The translations under genes and the position numbers were made by a program. This document shows, in pieces, positions 16,783-25,760 of a DNA stretch of 64,000 nt (its first letter is position 1; each line of letters opens with the position of its first letter). Origin of the DNA: Pseudomonas sp. PICF141 (lineage in GTDB: Bacteria; Pseudomonadota; Gammaproteobacteria; Pseudomonadales; Pseudomonadaceae); contig NZ_MUNM01000065.1 in assembly GCF_002286815.1 (NCBI RefSeq), forward strand, positions 1 through 64,000. The letters are read 5' to 3'. The notes beneath the pieces are model-generated. The model saw nothing but the letters and a program-made list of their open reading frames with translations. It was not told where the DNA came from and did no database searches.

Positions 16783-18140
16783 TGGCTGATGCGAAAAAGA
16801 AAATCCTGCTCAATGCGTTCAACATGAACTGCATCGGGCACATCAACCATGGCCTGTGGACGCATCCACGGGACACGTCGACCCAGTACAAAACCATCGA
16901 GTACTGGACTGAACTGGCTCAGTTGCTGGAACGCGGACTGTTCGACGGGTTGTTCATTGCCGACATTGTCGGCGTGTACGACGTCTATCAAAACGCGGTG
17001 GACGTGCCGCTCAAAGAGTCGATTCAGTTGCCGGTCAACGACCCGCTGCTGCTGGTCTCGGCCATGGCCGCCGTCACCAGAAACCTCGGCTTCGGCCTGA
17101 CCGCCAACCTGACCTACGAACCGCCGTACCTGTTCGCCCGGCGTCTGTCCACGCTTGATCATTTGAGCCGGGGGCGGGTCGGCTGGAACATCGTCACCGG
17201 CTACCTCGACAGCGCCGCCAAGGCCATGGGCCTGAGCGAACAGGTGGAACACGACCGCCGCTACGACCAGGCCGACGAATACCTGCAAGTGCTCTACAAA
17301 CTCTGGGAGGGCAGTTGGGAAAACGACGCGGTGCTCAACGACCGCGAACAGCGGATCTACGCCCAGCCAGACAAAGTGCACAAGGTCGAACACAAGGGCG
17401 AGTTCTATCAGGTCGAGGGTTATCACCTCTGCGAACCGTCGCCGCAACGCACGCCGGTGCTGTTCCAGGCCGGCAGTTCCGATCGCGGTTTGCTGTTCGC
17501 CGGTCGGCATGCCGAGTGCGTGTTCATCAGCGGCCAGAACAAACCGGCGACCCGGGTCCAGGTGGACAAAGTGCGCGCCAGCGCCGTCGAAGCCGGGCGC
17601 AATCCCTGGGACATCAAGGTGTTCATGGGCTTGAACGTGATCGTCGGTGAGACAGAGGAGCTGGCCTGGGCCAAACACGCCGAGTACCTGAGCTACGCCA
17701 GCGCCGAGGCCGGTGTGGCGCATTTTTCGGCGTCCACCGGGATCGATTTTTCCGGGTACGAACTCGACGAACCGATCCAGTACGTGAAGAGCAACGCCAT
17801 CCAGTCCGCCACCAGGAACCTGCAAAACAACGATTGGACCCGCCGCAAATTGCTGGAACAACACGCCCTCGGTGGTCGCTACATCACTGTGGTCGGCTCG
17901 CCTGAGCAGGTAGCCGATGAACTGGAATCATGGATCGCCGAAACCGGTCTGGACGGCTTCAACCTGACACGGATCGTCACCCCGGAAAGCTATGTGGATT
18001 TCATTGAACTGGTGATTCCGGAGTTGCAGCGCCGAGGGTCATACAAGACCGCTTATGACAACGGCAGCCTGCGGGAAAAGCTGTTTCACGAAGGGGCGCA
18101 TTTGCCTGGGCAACACATCGGTTCCCATTACCGACACTAA
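16782..18140 (+). CDS. NtaA/SnaA/DmoA-family FMN-dependent monooxygenase
   Basis: A bacterial-luciferase-like monooxygenase that uses reduced FMN supplied by a partner reductase. The 452-residue length and the starts NAFNMNCIGHINHGLW and RGRVGWNIVTGYLDSAA are typical of the NtaA/SnaA/DszA/DmoA family, which includes dimethyl-sulfide monooxygenase and the CmoJ/YxeK-type S-alkylcysteine enzymes of Bacillus. It overlaps the upstream sfnB-like gene and is followed by a MetQNI-type transporter, so it probably cleaves a C-S bond of an imported thioether. No flavin reductase is encoded nearby. The exact substrate is open. Confidence 0.85.
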   Translation: MADAKKKILLNAFNMNCIGHINHGLWTHPRDTSTQYKTIEYWTELAQLLERGLFDGLFIADIVGVYDVYQNAVDVPLKESIQLPVNDPLLLVSAMAAVTRNLGFGLTANLTYEPPYLFARRLSTLDHLSRGRVGWNIVTGYLDSAAKAMGLSEQVEHDRRYDQADEYLQVLYKLWEGSWENDAVLNDREQRIYAQPDKVHKVEHKGEFYQVEGYHLCEPSPQRTPVLFQAGSSDRGLLFAGRHAECVFISGQNKPATRVQVDKVRASAVEAGRNPWDIKVFMGLNVIVGETEELAWAKHAEYLSYASAEAGVAHFSASTGIDFSGYELDEPIQYVKSNAIQSATRNLQNNDWTRRKLLEQHALGGRYITVVGSPEQVADELESWIAETGLDGFNLTRIVTPESYVDFIELVIPELQRRGSYKTAYDNGSLREKLFHEGAHLPGQHIGSHYRH

Positions 18141-18151
18141 CCCCCGACCCT

Positions 18152-18182
18152 GATCGTTCCCACGCGGAGCGTGGGAACGATC
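18152..18182. repeat. Single-hairpin REP unit, family A
   Basis: A 31-base perfect palindrome, GATCGTTCCCACGC-GGA-GCGTGGGAACGATC in form, lies between the monooxygenase stop and the metQ-like start. It is the minimal outer hairpin of the family A repeats seen elsewhere in the window. Confidence 0.9.
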
Positions 18183-18208
18183 GCCTTAACTTGACTGGAA
18201 AACTCATC

Positions 18209-19018
18209 ATGACCAAGAAGCTCCTCTCCCACCCAGTCAAAGCACTGGCCCTGGCCCTCGGCCTCTTCAGCTCCATCACCTTCGCCGCCGACCCGCCGCT
18301 GAAGGTCGGTACCACCGCCGCCTTCGCCATTCCCCTGGAAGCCGCCGTAGAAGAAGCCAACAAACAAGGCCTGACAGTCGAACTGGTGGAGTTCAGCGAC
18401 TGGATCGCCCCCAACGTCAGCCTCGCCTCGGGCGACATCGACGTGAATTATTTCCAGCACATCCCGTTCCTGGAAAACGCCAAGGCCGCCGCCGGTTTTG
18501 ACCTGGTGCCGTTCGCCCCGGGGATCATCAACAACGTTGGCCTTTACTCGAAAAAATACAAAAGCTTCGACGCGTTGCCCGAAGGTGCCAGCGTGGCCAT
18601 CGCCAACGACCCGATCAACAGCGGTCGCGGCCTGCAACTGCTGGCAAAGGCCGGGCTGATCACCCTCAAACCGGGCGTCGGCTACAAGGCCACCGAAGAA
18701 GACATCATTGCCAACCCGAAGCAAATCAAAATCCTTCAAGTCGAGGCCGTGCAACTGGTGCGCGCCTACGACGACGCCGATCTGGTTCAGGGTTACCCGG
18801 CCTACATTCGCCTCTCGAAGACCTTCGATGCCAGTTCCGCCCTGCTGTTCGATGGCCTCGATCACAAGGAATACGTGATCCAGTTCGTGATCCAGCCGAA
18901 AAGCAAAACCGACCCGCGGCTGATCAAATTCGTCGACATCTACCAGCATTCGCCCGCTGTTCGTGCGGCGCTGGATAAAGCCCATGGCAAGCTCTATCAA
19001 GCCGGTTGGGAAAGTTGA
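18209..19018 (+). CDS. MetQ/NlpA-family substrate-binding protein
   Basis: The periplasmic binding protein of a methionine-type ABC importer, 269 residues. A Sec signal peptide ends near FAA-DPP; there is no lipobox cysteine, unlike typical NlpA. The family core is visible in EFSDWIAPNVSLASGDIDVNYFQHIPFL and SVAIANDPINSGRGLQLL. The ATG at 18209 is preferred to an upstream TTG. It clusters with metN- and metI-like genes and follows organosulfur monooxygenases, so the ligand may be a methionine-like thioether rather than methionine itself. Confidence 0.85.
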   Translation: MTKKLLSHPVKALALALGLFSSITFAADPPLKVGTTAAFAIPLEAAVEEANKQGLTVELVEFSDWIAPNVSLASGDIDVNYFQHIPFLENAKAAAGFDLVPFAPGIINNVGLYSKKYKSFDALPEGASVAIANDPINSGRGLQLLAKAGLITLKPGVGYKATEEDIIANPKQIKILQVEAVQLVRAYDDADLVQGYPAYIRLSKTFDASSALLFDGLDHKEYVIQFVIQPKSKTDPRLIKFVDIYQHSPAVRAALDKAHGKLYQAGWES

Positions 19019-19020
19019 GC

Positions 19021-20142
19021 ATGACGGCCGCGATCCAACGGCGACTGGAACTTCTGGAGCCACATAACGCCACACAAACCGAACTGCACCCCGACCTCAA
19101 TCGCGCCCACGTGCGCTTCATCGGCCTGGGCAAAACCTACAACGGCCAGCACGGTCCGGTGGCGGCCTTGCACGGCATCGACCTGGCGATCCTGCGCGGC
19201 GAAGTGTTCGGCATTATCGGTCGCAGCGGCGCCGGCAAGTCGTCGCTGATCCGCACCATCAACCGCCTCGAACAGCCGAGCACGGGGCGGGTACTGATCG
19301 ATCAAGTGGACATCGCCGAGTTCGACGAAGATCGTCTGGTGGCGCTGCGGCGGCGCATCGGCATGATCTTCCAGCACTTCAACCTGATGTCGGCCAAGAC
19401 GGTTTGGCAGAACGTCGAATTGCCGCTGAAAGTCGCCGGCGTGCCCAGGGAGACGCGCGAGCAGAAAGTTCGCGAGCTGCTGGAATTGGTGGGCCTGCAA
19501 GGCAAACACACAGCCTATCCGGCGCAGCTTTCCGGCGGGCAGAAACAACGCGTCGGCATCGCCCGCGCGCTGGTGCATGACCCGCAGATTCTGCTGTGTG
19601 ACGAGGCGACGTCGGCACTGGATCCGGAAACTACGCAATCGATCCTCGGCCTGCTGCGCGAGATCAATCAGCGCCTGGGTTTGACCATCGTGCTGATCAC
19701 CCACGAGATGGCGGTGATCCGCGATATCTGTGATCGGGTCGTGGTGCTGGAGCACGGGCGAGTCGTCGAGCAAGGGCCGGTCTGGGAAGTTTTTGGCAAC
19801 CCGCAGCATGAAGTCAGCAAGACCTTGCTCGCGCCATTGCAACACGCCCTGCCAGAAGAACTGCAAAACCGTTTGCGGGCGCAGCCGCCGTCTTCGGATG
19901 CCAGCGTGGTGCTGCGTTTGCAATTCACCGGTAGCGCCAGCGAAGAGCCAGACCTGGCGGCGCTGTTCAGCGCCCTCGGTGGTCGCGTGCGCTTGCTGCA
20001 AGGGGGTGTGGAACGAATTCAGGGGCATGCGCTCGGGCAATTGCTGCTGGCGGTGACCGGTTCATCCCTCGGCACCGAGGATTTGCGTCAGCGCGCTGGC
20101 CGCTGGGCGCAACAAGTGGAGGTGCTGGGTTATGGGGTTTGA
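19021..20142 (+). CDS. metN: Methionine-type ABC transporter ATP-binding protein
   Basis: The ATPase of the importer, 373 residues. Walker A is GRSGAGKSS, the signature is LSGGQKQRVGIARAL and Walker B is ILLCDEATSALDPE. A C-terminal NIL domain of about 75 residues (from VLRLQFTGSASEEPDL) is the ACT-like regulatory domain that binds substrate and inhibits MetN when internal methionine is high. The N-terminal extension of about 20 residues is unusual. The ATG at 19021 lies two bases after the upstream stop. The gene overlaps metI by 11 bases. Confidence 0.85.
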   Translation: MTAAIQRRLELLEPHNATQTELHPDLNRAHVRFIGLGKTYNGQHGPVAALHGIDLAILRGEVFGIIGRSGAGKSSLIRTINRLEQPSTGRVLIDQVDIAEFDEDRLVALRRRIGMIFQHFNLMSAKTVWQNVELPLKVAGVPRETREQKVRELLELVGLQGKHTAYPAQLSGGQKQRVGIARALVHDPQILLCDEATSALDPETTQSILGLLREINQRLGLTIVLITHEMAVIRDICDRVVVLEHGRVVEQGPVWEVFGNPQHEVSKTLLAPLQHALPEELQNRLRAQPPSSDASVVLRLQFTGSASEEPDLAALFSALGGRVRLLQGGVERIQGHALGQLLLAVTGSSLGTEDLRQRAGRWAQQVEVLGYGV

Positions 20143-20776
20143 TCGCTTGCTTCAAGGTTTTATCGACACGTTTTTGATGGTGGGTGTGTCGTCGCTGATC
20201 GCGTTGTTGGCGGGCATTCCGCTGGCGGTGATTCTGGTCACCAGCACCAAAGGCGGGATCTACGAAGCACCGGCGCTGAACCGTGCATTGGGCGCGTTCG
20301 TGAATCTATTTCGCTCGATTCCCTTTTTGATTCTGATGGTGGCGCTGATTCCGTTCACCCGGTTGATCGTCGGTACCACCTACGGCGTATGGGCTGCTGT
20401 AGTGCCACTGACAATCGCTGCCACGCCATTCTTTGCGCGTATTGCCGAAGTCAGCTTGCGGGAAGTCGACCATGGATTGATCGAAGCGGCGCAGGCGATG
20501 GGCTGCCGACGCTGGCATGTCGTCTGGCATGTGCTGCTGCCCGAAGCGCTACCGGGAATTGTCGGGGGTTTTACCATTACGTTGGTGACGATGATCAACT
20601 CCTCGGCCATGGCCGGGGCGATTGGGGCCGGCGGGTTGGGGGACATCGCTTATCGGTATGGGTATCAGCGGTTTGACAGCCAGATCATGCTGACGGTGAT
20701 TGTATTGCTAGTGGTGTTGGTGGCGATGATTCAGTTGGGTGGGGATCGGTTGGCGCGGGGGTTGAACAAACGCTAG
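20132..20776 (+). CDS. metI: Methionine-type ABC transporter permease
   Basis: The membrane subunit, 214 residues with five predicted spans, of the MetI family. The family motifs NLFRSIPFLILMVALIPFTR and the ATPase-contact loop EAAQAMGCRRWHVVWHVLLPEA are present. It is out of frame with and overlaps metN. It ends the putative binding protein-ATPase-permease operon, and a short REP follows. Confidence 0.9.
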   Translation: MGFDRLLQGFIDTFLMVGVSSLIALLAGIPLAVILVTSTKGGIYEAPALNRALGAFVNLFRSIPFLILMVALIPFTRLIVGTTYGVWAAVVPLTIAATPFFARIAEVSLREVDHGLIEAAQAMGCRRWHVVWHVLLPEALPGIVGGFTITLVTMINSSAMAGAIGAGGLGDIAYRYGYQRFDSQIMLTVIVLLVVLVAMIQLGGDRLARGLNKR

Positions 20777-20809
20777 GCATGTTGCGAACACTCATTGTGG
20801 CGAGAGCCT

Positions 20810-20845
20810 TTTGTGGGAGCGAGCCTGCTCGCGATGGCTGCGCAG
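20810..20845. repeat. Single REP unit, family C
   Basis: A lone unit, TTGTGGGAGCGAGCCTGCTC GCGATGG in form, lies between metI and the methyltransferase gene. Confidence 0.75.
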
Positions 20846-20894
20846 CAGCCTCCGGCGTATATTCGGCTAATCCCAATTACCTGCGCAGCCAACC

Positions 20895-21524
20895 ATGAAA
20901 CAGACTCCCGACGACCTGGAGCAGATCACCTCCACCACCCTGGACCATTACAACGCAGTGGCCGAGGACTTCCGTGAAGGTACTCGTGACCACGATGTCA
21001 GCCAGAACATCGATGCCCTGTTGCGGCATATTCGGGGTGAGGCGCCGTTCAGCATTCTCGACTTCGGCTGTGGCCCTGGCCGAGATCTGAAAACCTTCAC
21101 GCGCCTGGGCCACACCGCTGTCGGCCTCGACGGTTCGGAAAAGTTTGCGCAGATGGCCCGGGAGGACAGTGGTTGTGAAGTCTGGCAGCAGGACTTCCTG
21201 AAGCTTGACCTGCCGGCCGAGCGGTTTGACGGGATTTTTGCCAATGCGGTGCTGTTTCACATTCCGAGTCAGGAGTTGCCTCGGGTGCTGAAGGAACTGC
21301 GTGGGGCGTTGAAACCAGGTGGCGTGTTGTTCAGCTCCAATCCCCGTGGCGAGAATCAGGAAGGCTGGAACGGGCCGCGTTATGGGGCGTATTACGACCT
21401 TCAGGTGTGGCAACGAATGCTGACCGAGGCGGGGTTTGTGGAGCTTGAGCATTACTACCGGCCGGCGGGGCTGCCGCGGGAACAGCAGCCCTGGTTGGCG
21501 AGTGTCTGGCGTCGAGTCAACTGA
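20895..21524 (+). CDS. Class I SAM-dependent methyltransferase
   Basis: A Rossmann-fold methyltransferase of 209 residues. The SAM-binding motif I is ILDFGCGPGRD at about residues 54-64, followed by an acidic residue in AVGLDGS (motif II). The post-motif segment FDGIFANAVLFHIP is typical of UbiE/Methyltransf_11-type enzymes. The acceptor is unknown. It lies 118 bases after the metI-like gene in the same direction with a REP between, so co-transcription is possible but not shown. Confidence 0.8.
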   Translation: MKQTPDDLEQITSTTLDHYNAVAEDFREGTRDHDVSQNIDALLRHIRGEAPFSILDFGCGPGRDLKTFTRLGHTAVGLDGSEKFAQMAREDSGCEVWQQDFLKLDLPAERFDGIFANAVLFHIPSQELPRVLKELRGALKPGGVLFSSNPRGENQEGWNGPRYGAYYDLQVWQRMLTEAGFVELEHYYRPAGLPREQQPWLASVWRRVN

Positions 21525-21631
21525 TCGTTCCCACGCTCTGCGTTGGAATGCCTCTTGGGACGCTCTGCGTCCCTGCGGCTGTGACGCAGAGCGTCACTGG
21601 CTGCATTCCCACGCGGAGCGTGGGAACGATC
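21523..21631. repeat. REP-like palindrome, family A
   Basis: A full 109-base family A palindrome begins inside the methyltransferase stop codon and separates it from the convergent RND pump gene. Confidence 0.9.
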
Positions 21632-21645
21632 ATTAGCGCTCGCCT

Positions 21646-24600
21646 CTACGCCTCTTTCTTCGGCTCGCGAACCTTGTACCAGGCCACGTACAGCGCCGGC
21701 AAAAACAGCAGCGTCAGCAACGTGGCGATGATGATCCCGCCAATCATCGCGTAGGCCATCGGGCCCCAGAACACTTCCCGGGCAATCGGGATCATCCCCA
21801 AACTCGCCGCCGCCGCCGTTAACAGAATCGGCCGGCGACGGTGTTCCGTGGCTTGCACTACTGCGTCCCACGGCGTGTAGCCGCTCTTCTCGAAAGAGTC
21901 GATCTGGGTCACCAGAATCACCGAGTTGCGGATGATGATGCCGATCAGCGCCAGAATCCCCAGAATCGCCACGAAGCCCATCGGCGTACCGGTCGGGATC
22001 AGCGCCAGCACCACGCCAATCAACCCGAGCGGTGCGACGCTGGCCACCAGGAACAGCTTCTGCACACTGTGCAGCTGGATCATCAGGAAGGTCGCCATCA
22101 AAAACAGCATCAACGGCACCACCTTGGCAATCGGTCCCTGGGCCTTGCCGCTTTCCTCCACGGTACCGCCGGTGGCGACTTTGTAGCCCACCGGCAAACT
22201 GGCGGCGAACTTGTCGATCTCCGGCTTTAGCTGTTGCACCAGGTCGGTCGGCTGAATCTCGTCGCGCACTGCAGCCTTGATAGTAATGGTCGGTTTGCGA
22301 TCACGACGCCACACCAGCGGCTGCTCGAGTTCATACCGCACCGTGGCAAAGGCCAGCAGCGGAATCGACGTGCCGCTCGGGGTGACGATCTGCAAGTTCT
22401 CCAGGGTTTTCGGACTGCCGCGTTCGGCATCCTCGGCACGGCCCACCACGTTGATCAGGTAGATATCATCATCGACCTGCGTAACCGGCAAGCCGACGAC
22501 GATGCTGTTCATCAGGTTCGCCACATCCTCCGACGACAGCCCCAGTTGCCGCGCCCGGTCTTGGGCGATGTCGATGCGCAAGACTTTGCCCGGCTCGTTC
22601 CAGTCGTAAATGATTTCGCCGATGTGCGAGTTCTTGTCCAGCTCGGTGGCCAGGGCAATCGCATGTTTGCGCACCTGATCGATGTCTTTACCGCTGACCC
22701 GGTACTGAATCGGGCGCCCCACCGGCGGGCCCATTTCCAGCGCCTGGACGTAACTGCCGATACCGACGAATTCTTCGCGCAGGCGCTTTTGCAAACGCTC
22801 GGTCAGGGCCGTGCGCGATTCCAGGCCTTTGCTGACGATCACCAGTTGTGCGTAGTACGGGTTTTGCAACTGCTGGTCGAGGGGCAGGTAGAAGCGGATT
22901 GCCCCTTCGCCGATGTAAGTGCTCCAGCGCACGATGTCCGGGTCGTCCTTGAACGTCGCTTCAAGCTTGTCCACCACCTTGCGGGTTTCGGCGATCGAAG
23001 CGTTTTGCGGCAGGTTCAGGTCGACGAGAATTTCCGGGCGGTCGGAGGACGGGAAGAACTGGTTCTGCACGTACTGCATGGAAAACACCGAGAGCACAAA
23101 CAGCGCCACGGTGATGCCGATGGCCCACCAGCGATTGCGCATGGCCCAGAGCAGGCCGCCATTGAATGCCCGACCGATGCGCCCTGGCTCCTCGTCGTGA
23201 GGTTTCACCTTGGCGCTCAGAATATGCACACCCAGCACCGGGGCGAACAGCACGGCGACGATCCACGACACCAGCATCGCCACGGCGATCACCGCGAACA
23301 GCGTGAAGGTGTACTCACCGGCCGAGCTTGCGTTCAAGCCGATCGGCACGAAACCGGCGACGGTGACCAAGGTGCCGGTGAGCATCGGGAATGCGGTCGA
23401 GGTGTAGGCGAAGGTCGCCGCCTGCTCTTTGGTTTCACCCATTTCCAGGCGCGTGACCATCATCTCCACGGTGATCATCGCATCGTCCACCAGCAAGCCG
23501 AGGGCGATGATCAGTGCCCCCAGGGAAATCCGCTGCATGGTGATGCCGCTGTATTCCATGAAGAGGAACACCATCGCCAGCACCAATGGAATCGAACACG
23601 CCACCACCAGCCCGGCGCGCACGCCAAGGCTGACGAAACTGACGATCAGCACGATCACCACGGCTTCGAACAGCGCACTGGTGAAACCGCCGACGGCTTC
23701 TTCCACTACGTCGGCCTGGTCGGACACATTGTGCACACCGACGCCCACCGGCAGGTCCGCCGTCAGCTCATCCATGCGCTGGTGCAGCGCCTTGCCGAAG
23801 TCCTGAATGTTGCCGCCCTTCTTCATGGCGATCGCCAGGCCAATGGCCGGCTGGCCATTGAAGCGAAACTCCGGGGTGGCCGGGTCGACGTAGCCACGGC
23901 TGATGTTGGCGATGTCGGCCAGTCGATAGAAGCGATCGTTGAGCTTGAGGTTGACGTTGGCCAGGTCTTTTTCAGAAGCAAACTGGCCTGAAGTCCGCAC
24001 CGAAATCCGCTCAGGACCGGCCTCGATCACCCCCGCCGGGGTCACGGCGTTTTGTGATTGCAGGCTCTGCACCACCTGGCGCTGATCGATGCCGAGGGCG
24101 GCGAGTTTGCGGGTGGAAAAATTCAGATAAAGGACTTCATCCTGCTCGCCGACCATCTCGACCTTGCCCAGCCCCGGGACTTCACGGATTTCGGCACGCA
24201 CCTGTTCCACGTAATCGCGCAACTGGCGCATCGACAGGCCATCGGCGGTAAAGGCATACACCGAACCGAACACGTCGCCGAACTCATCGTTGAAACCCGG
24301 CCCTTGCAGGCCCTTGGGGAAGTCACCGCGAATGTCGTTGATCTTCTTGCGCACCTGGTACCAGATCTGCGGAATGTCCTTGGCACTGGTGGTGTCGAGC
24401 AGGTTAACGAAGACCGTTGATTCGCCTGGGCGTGTGTAGCTTTTCACGTAGTCGAGGGAGTCGAGTTCTTCGAGCTTTTTCTCGATCCGGTCGGTGACCT
24501 GCTTGAGTGTCTGTTCCTGGGTCGCGCCGGGCCAGCGAGTCTGGATCACCATGGTTTTGATGGTGAACGAGGGGTCTTCTTCGCGCCCCAGGTTCAGGTA

Positions 24601-24696
24601 CGAGAACACGCCCATCAGCAGCGCAACGAACATCAAATACCAGACAAACGACTGATGCTTGAGGGCCCACTCGGATAAGTTGAAACTCCCTTTCAT
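21646..24696 (-). CDS. triC: RND multidrug efflux transporter, TriC-like
   Basis: The inner-membrane proton-driven pump of a tripartite efflux system, 1016 residues. Two six-helix blocks flank large periplasmic loops; the proton-relay Asp pair is in LGLLVDDAMITVEM of TM4, and the N-terminal pattern LNLGREEDPSF is that of the AcrB/TriC superfamily. Two adjacent periplasmic adaptor genes overlap it upstream, an arrangement characteristic of P. aeruginosa TriABC (triclosan efflux, with OpmH as outer channel). The substrate here is not provable. No outer-membrane factor gene is in the window. Confidence 0.85.
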   Translation of the reverse strand: MKGSFNLSEWALKHQSFVWYLMFVALLMGVFSYLNLGREEDPSFTIKTMVIQTRWPGATQEQTLKQVTDRIEKKLEELDSLDYVKSYTRPGESTVFVNLLDTTSAKDIPQIWYQVRKKINDIRGDFPKGLQGPGFNDEFGDVFGSVYAFTADGLSMRQLRDYVEQVRAEIREVPGLGKVEMVGEQDEVLYLNFSTRKLAALGIDQRQVVQSLQSQNAVTPAGVIEAGPERISVRTSGQFASEKDLANVNLKLNDRFYRLADIANISRGYVDPATPEFRFNGQPAIGLAIAMKKGGNIQDFGKALHQRMDELTADLPVGVGVHNVSDQADVVEEAVGGFTSALFEAVVIVLIVSFVSLGVRAGLVVACSIPLVLAMVFLFMEYSGITMQRISLGALIIALGLLVDDAMITVEMMVTRLEMGETKEQAATFAYTSTAFPMLTGTLVTVAGFVPIGLNASSAGEYTFTLFAVIAVAMLVSWIVAVLFAPVLGVHILSAKVKPHDEEPGRIGRAFNGGLLWAMRNRWWAIGITVALFVLSVFSMQYVQNQFFPSSDRPEILVDLNLPQNASIAETRKVVDKLEATFKDDPDIVRWSTYIGEGAIRFYLPLDQQLQNPYYAQLVIVSKGLESRTALTERLQKRLREEFVGIGSYVQALEMGPPVGRPIQYRVSGKDIDQVRKHAIALATELDKNSHIGEIIYDWNEPGKVLRIDIAQDRARQLGLSSEDVANLMNSIVVGLPVTQVDDDIYLINVVGRAEDAERGSPKTLENLQIVTPSGTSIPLLAFATVRYELEQPLVWRRDRKPTITIKAAVRDEIQPTDLVQQLKPEIDKFAASLPVGYKVATGGTVEESGKAQGPIAKVVPLMLFLMATFLMIQLHSVQKLFLVASVAPLGLIGVVLALIPTGTPMGFVAILGILALIGIIIRNSVILVTQIDSFEKSGYTPWDAVVQATEHRRRPILLTAAAASLGMIPIAREVFWGPMAYAMIGGIIIATLLTLLFLPALYVAWYKVREPKKEA

Positions 24697-25760
24697 TGCG
24701 GGCTGTCCTCGTCGATTTTCACTTTCTGCCCCGGTTTGAGGCTGTTCACACCTGCGCTGACCACTCGCTCGCCGGTTTTCACGCCATTGGCCAGGATCAC
24801 CGTCGCATCGGTCTGGCTGATCAGGCTGACTTCCCTGGGCGAGACGGTTTGCGTCTGCGGATCAACGACCCAGATCCGCAGTTTTCCATCGACCTTCTGC
24901 AGCGCGCTCACCGGCAGTTCGAGGCGCGGCTTGATTGCGGAGCTGAGGGTCACGCTGATTGCCGTGCCGAGGCGAAAGCCCGGTGGCGTATCGGCCAGGC
25001 TCAGACGGGCGCGACGGGTGCGGGTCGCGCTTTGCGCCTGGGGTTCGATTTCGCGAACGATGGCGGTGCTGGTGATGCTCGGGTCCAGTTGTGAAGCCAC
25101 CTGGAACACCACGTCGGCTGGCAACTGATCGACCAGGGTATCGGGCAGGTCGATCACCGCTTCCTTGATGTCCGGCTGCGCCAGGGTCACCACTTGCTGG
25201 CCGGCCGTGACCACTTGCCCGGCTTCGGCATTCCACGCAGTGACGATGGCTTTGTGATCGGCGCGCAGCTCGACGTAGTTGAGTTGGTCCTGTGCCTGAT
25301 CGACAGCAGCCCTGGCTTGATCGAGGGACGCCTGGGTGGTTTTCAGGTCGGTCTGGGCGATGTCCAGTTGCGCCTGCGCGCCAACCCCGCGATTGAACAG
25401 TTCCTGCTGACGCCGGGCGTTGGCCTGAGCATTGATGAGCTGCGCCTGAATCCGCGCCAGATCACCCTGGGCGGAGCGCAACTGGTTCTGCTGATCGGTA
25501 GGATCGAGGGTGGCGAGCAACGCGCCCTTCTGCACTTCGGCGCCCACATCGACGTTACGGCTGGCGATACGCCCCGGCACCCGGAAACCGACGTTGCTTT
25601 CGTAACGGGCCTGAATGCTGCCGGCAAACCGGCCGAGGTTTTCTTGGTTGAGGGCCTTCACTTCCACAGACAACACCGGCCTGACCGGTTCTGGCGGCGC
25701 TTCCTCCTTGGAGCAGGCGACCAGTAGCGCAGCGGCGGACAACAGCAACAGGCGCTTCAT
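24693..25760 (-). CDS. triB: RND efflux membrane-fusion protein, TriB-like
   Basis: A periplasmic adaptor of the HlyD/AcrA family, 355 residues, anchored by a lipoprotein signal (LLVAC, lipid-modified Cys16). The barrel-sandwich hybrid pattern ALLATLDPTDQQNQLRSA, a coiled-coil hairpin rich in Gln and Ala (about residues 95-165), and the beta-barrel domain appear in the usual order. It overlaps both triC and triA by four bases, so all three are translationally coupled. Two adaptors for one pump suggest a hetero-hexameric adaptor ring, as known for TriA-TriB. Confidence 0.85.
   Translation of the reverse strand: MKRLLLLSAAALLVACSKEEAPPEPVRPVLSVEVKALNQENLGRFAGSIQARYESNVGFRVPGRIASRNVDVGAEVQKGALLATLDPTDQQNQLRSAQGDLARIQAQLINAQANARRQQELFNRGVGAQAQLDIAQTDLKTTQASLDQARAAVDQAQDQLNYVELRADHKAIVTAWNAEAGQVVTAGQQVVTLAQPDIKEAVIDLPDTLVDQLPADVVFQVASQLDPSITSTAIVREIEPQAQSATRTRRARLSLADTPPGFRLGTAISVTLSSAIKPRLELPVSALQKVDGKLRIWVVDPQTQTVSPREVSLISQTDATVILANGVKTGERVVSAGVNSLKPGQKVKIDEDSPQ

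Noticed and set aside
22234..23991. Long plus-strand open frame of 585 codons inside the RND pump gene
   Set aside because: Antisense to triC, with low-complexity His/Arg/Gln translation and no ribosome binding site or family motif.
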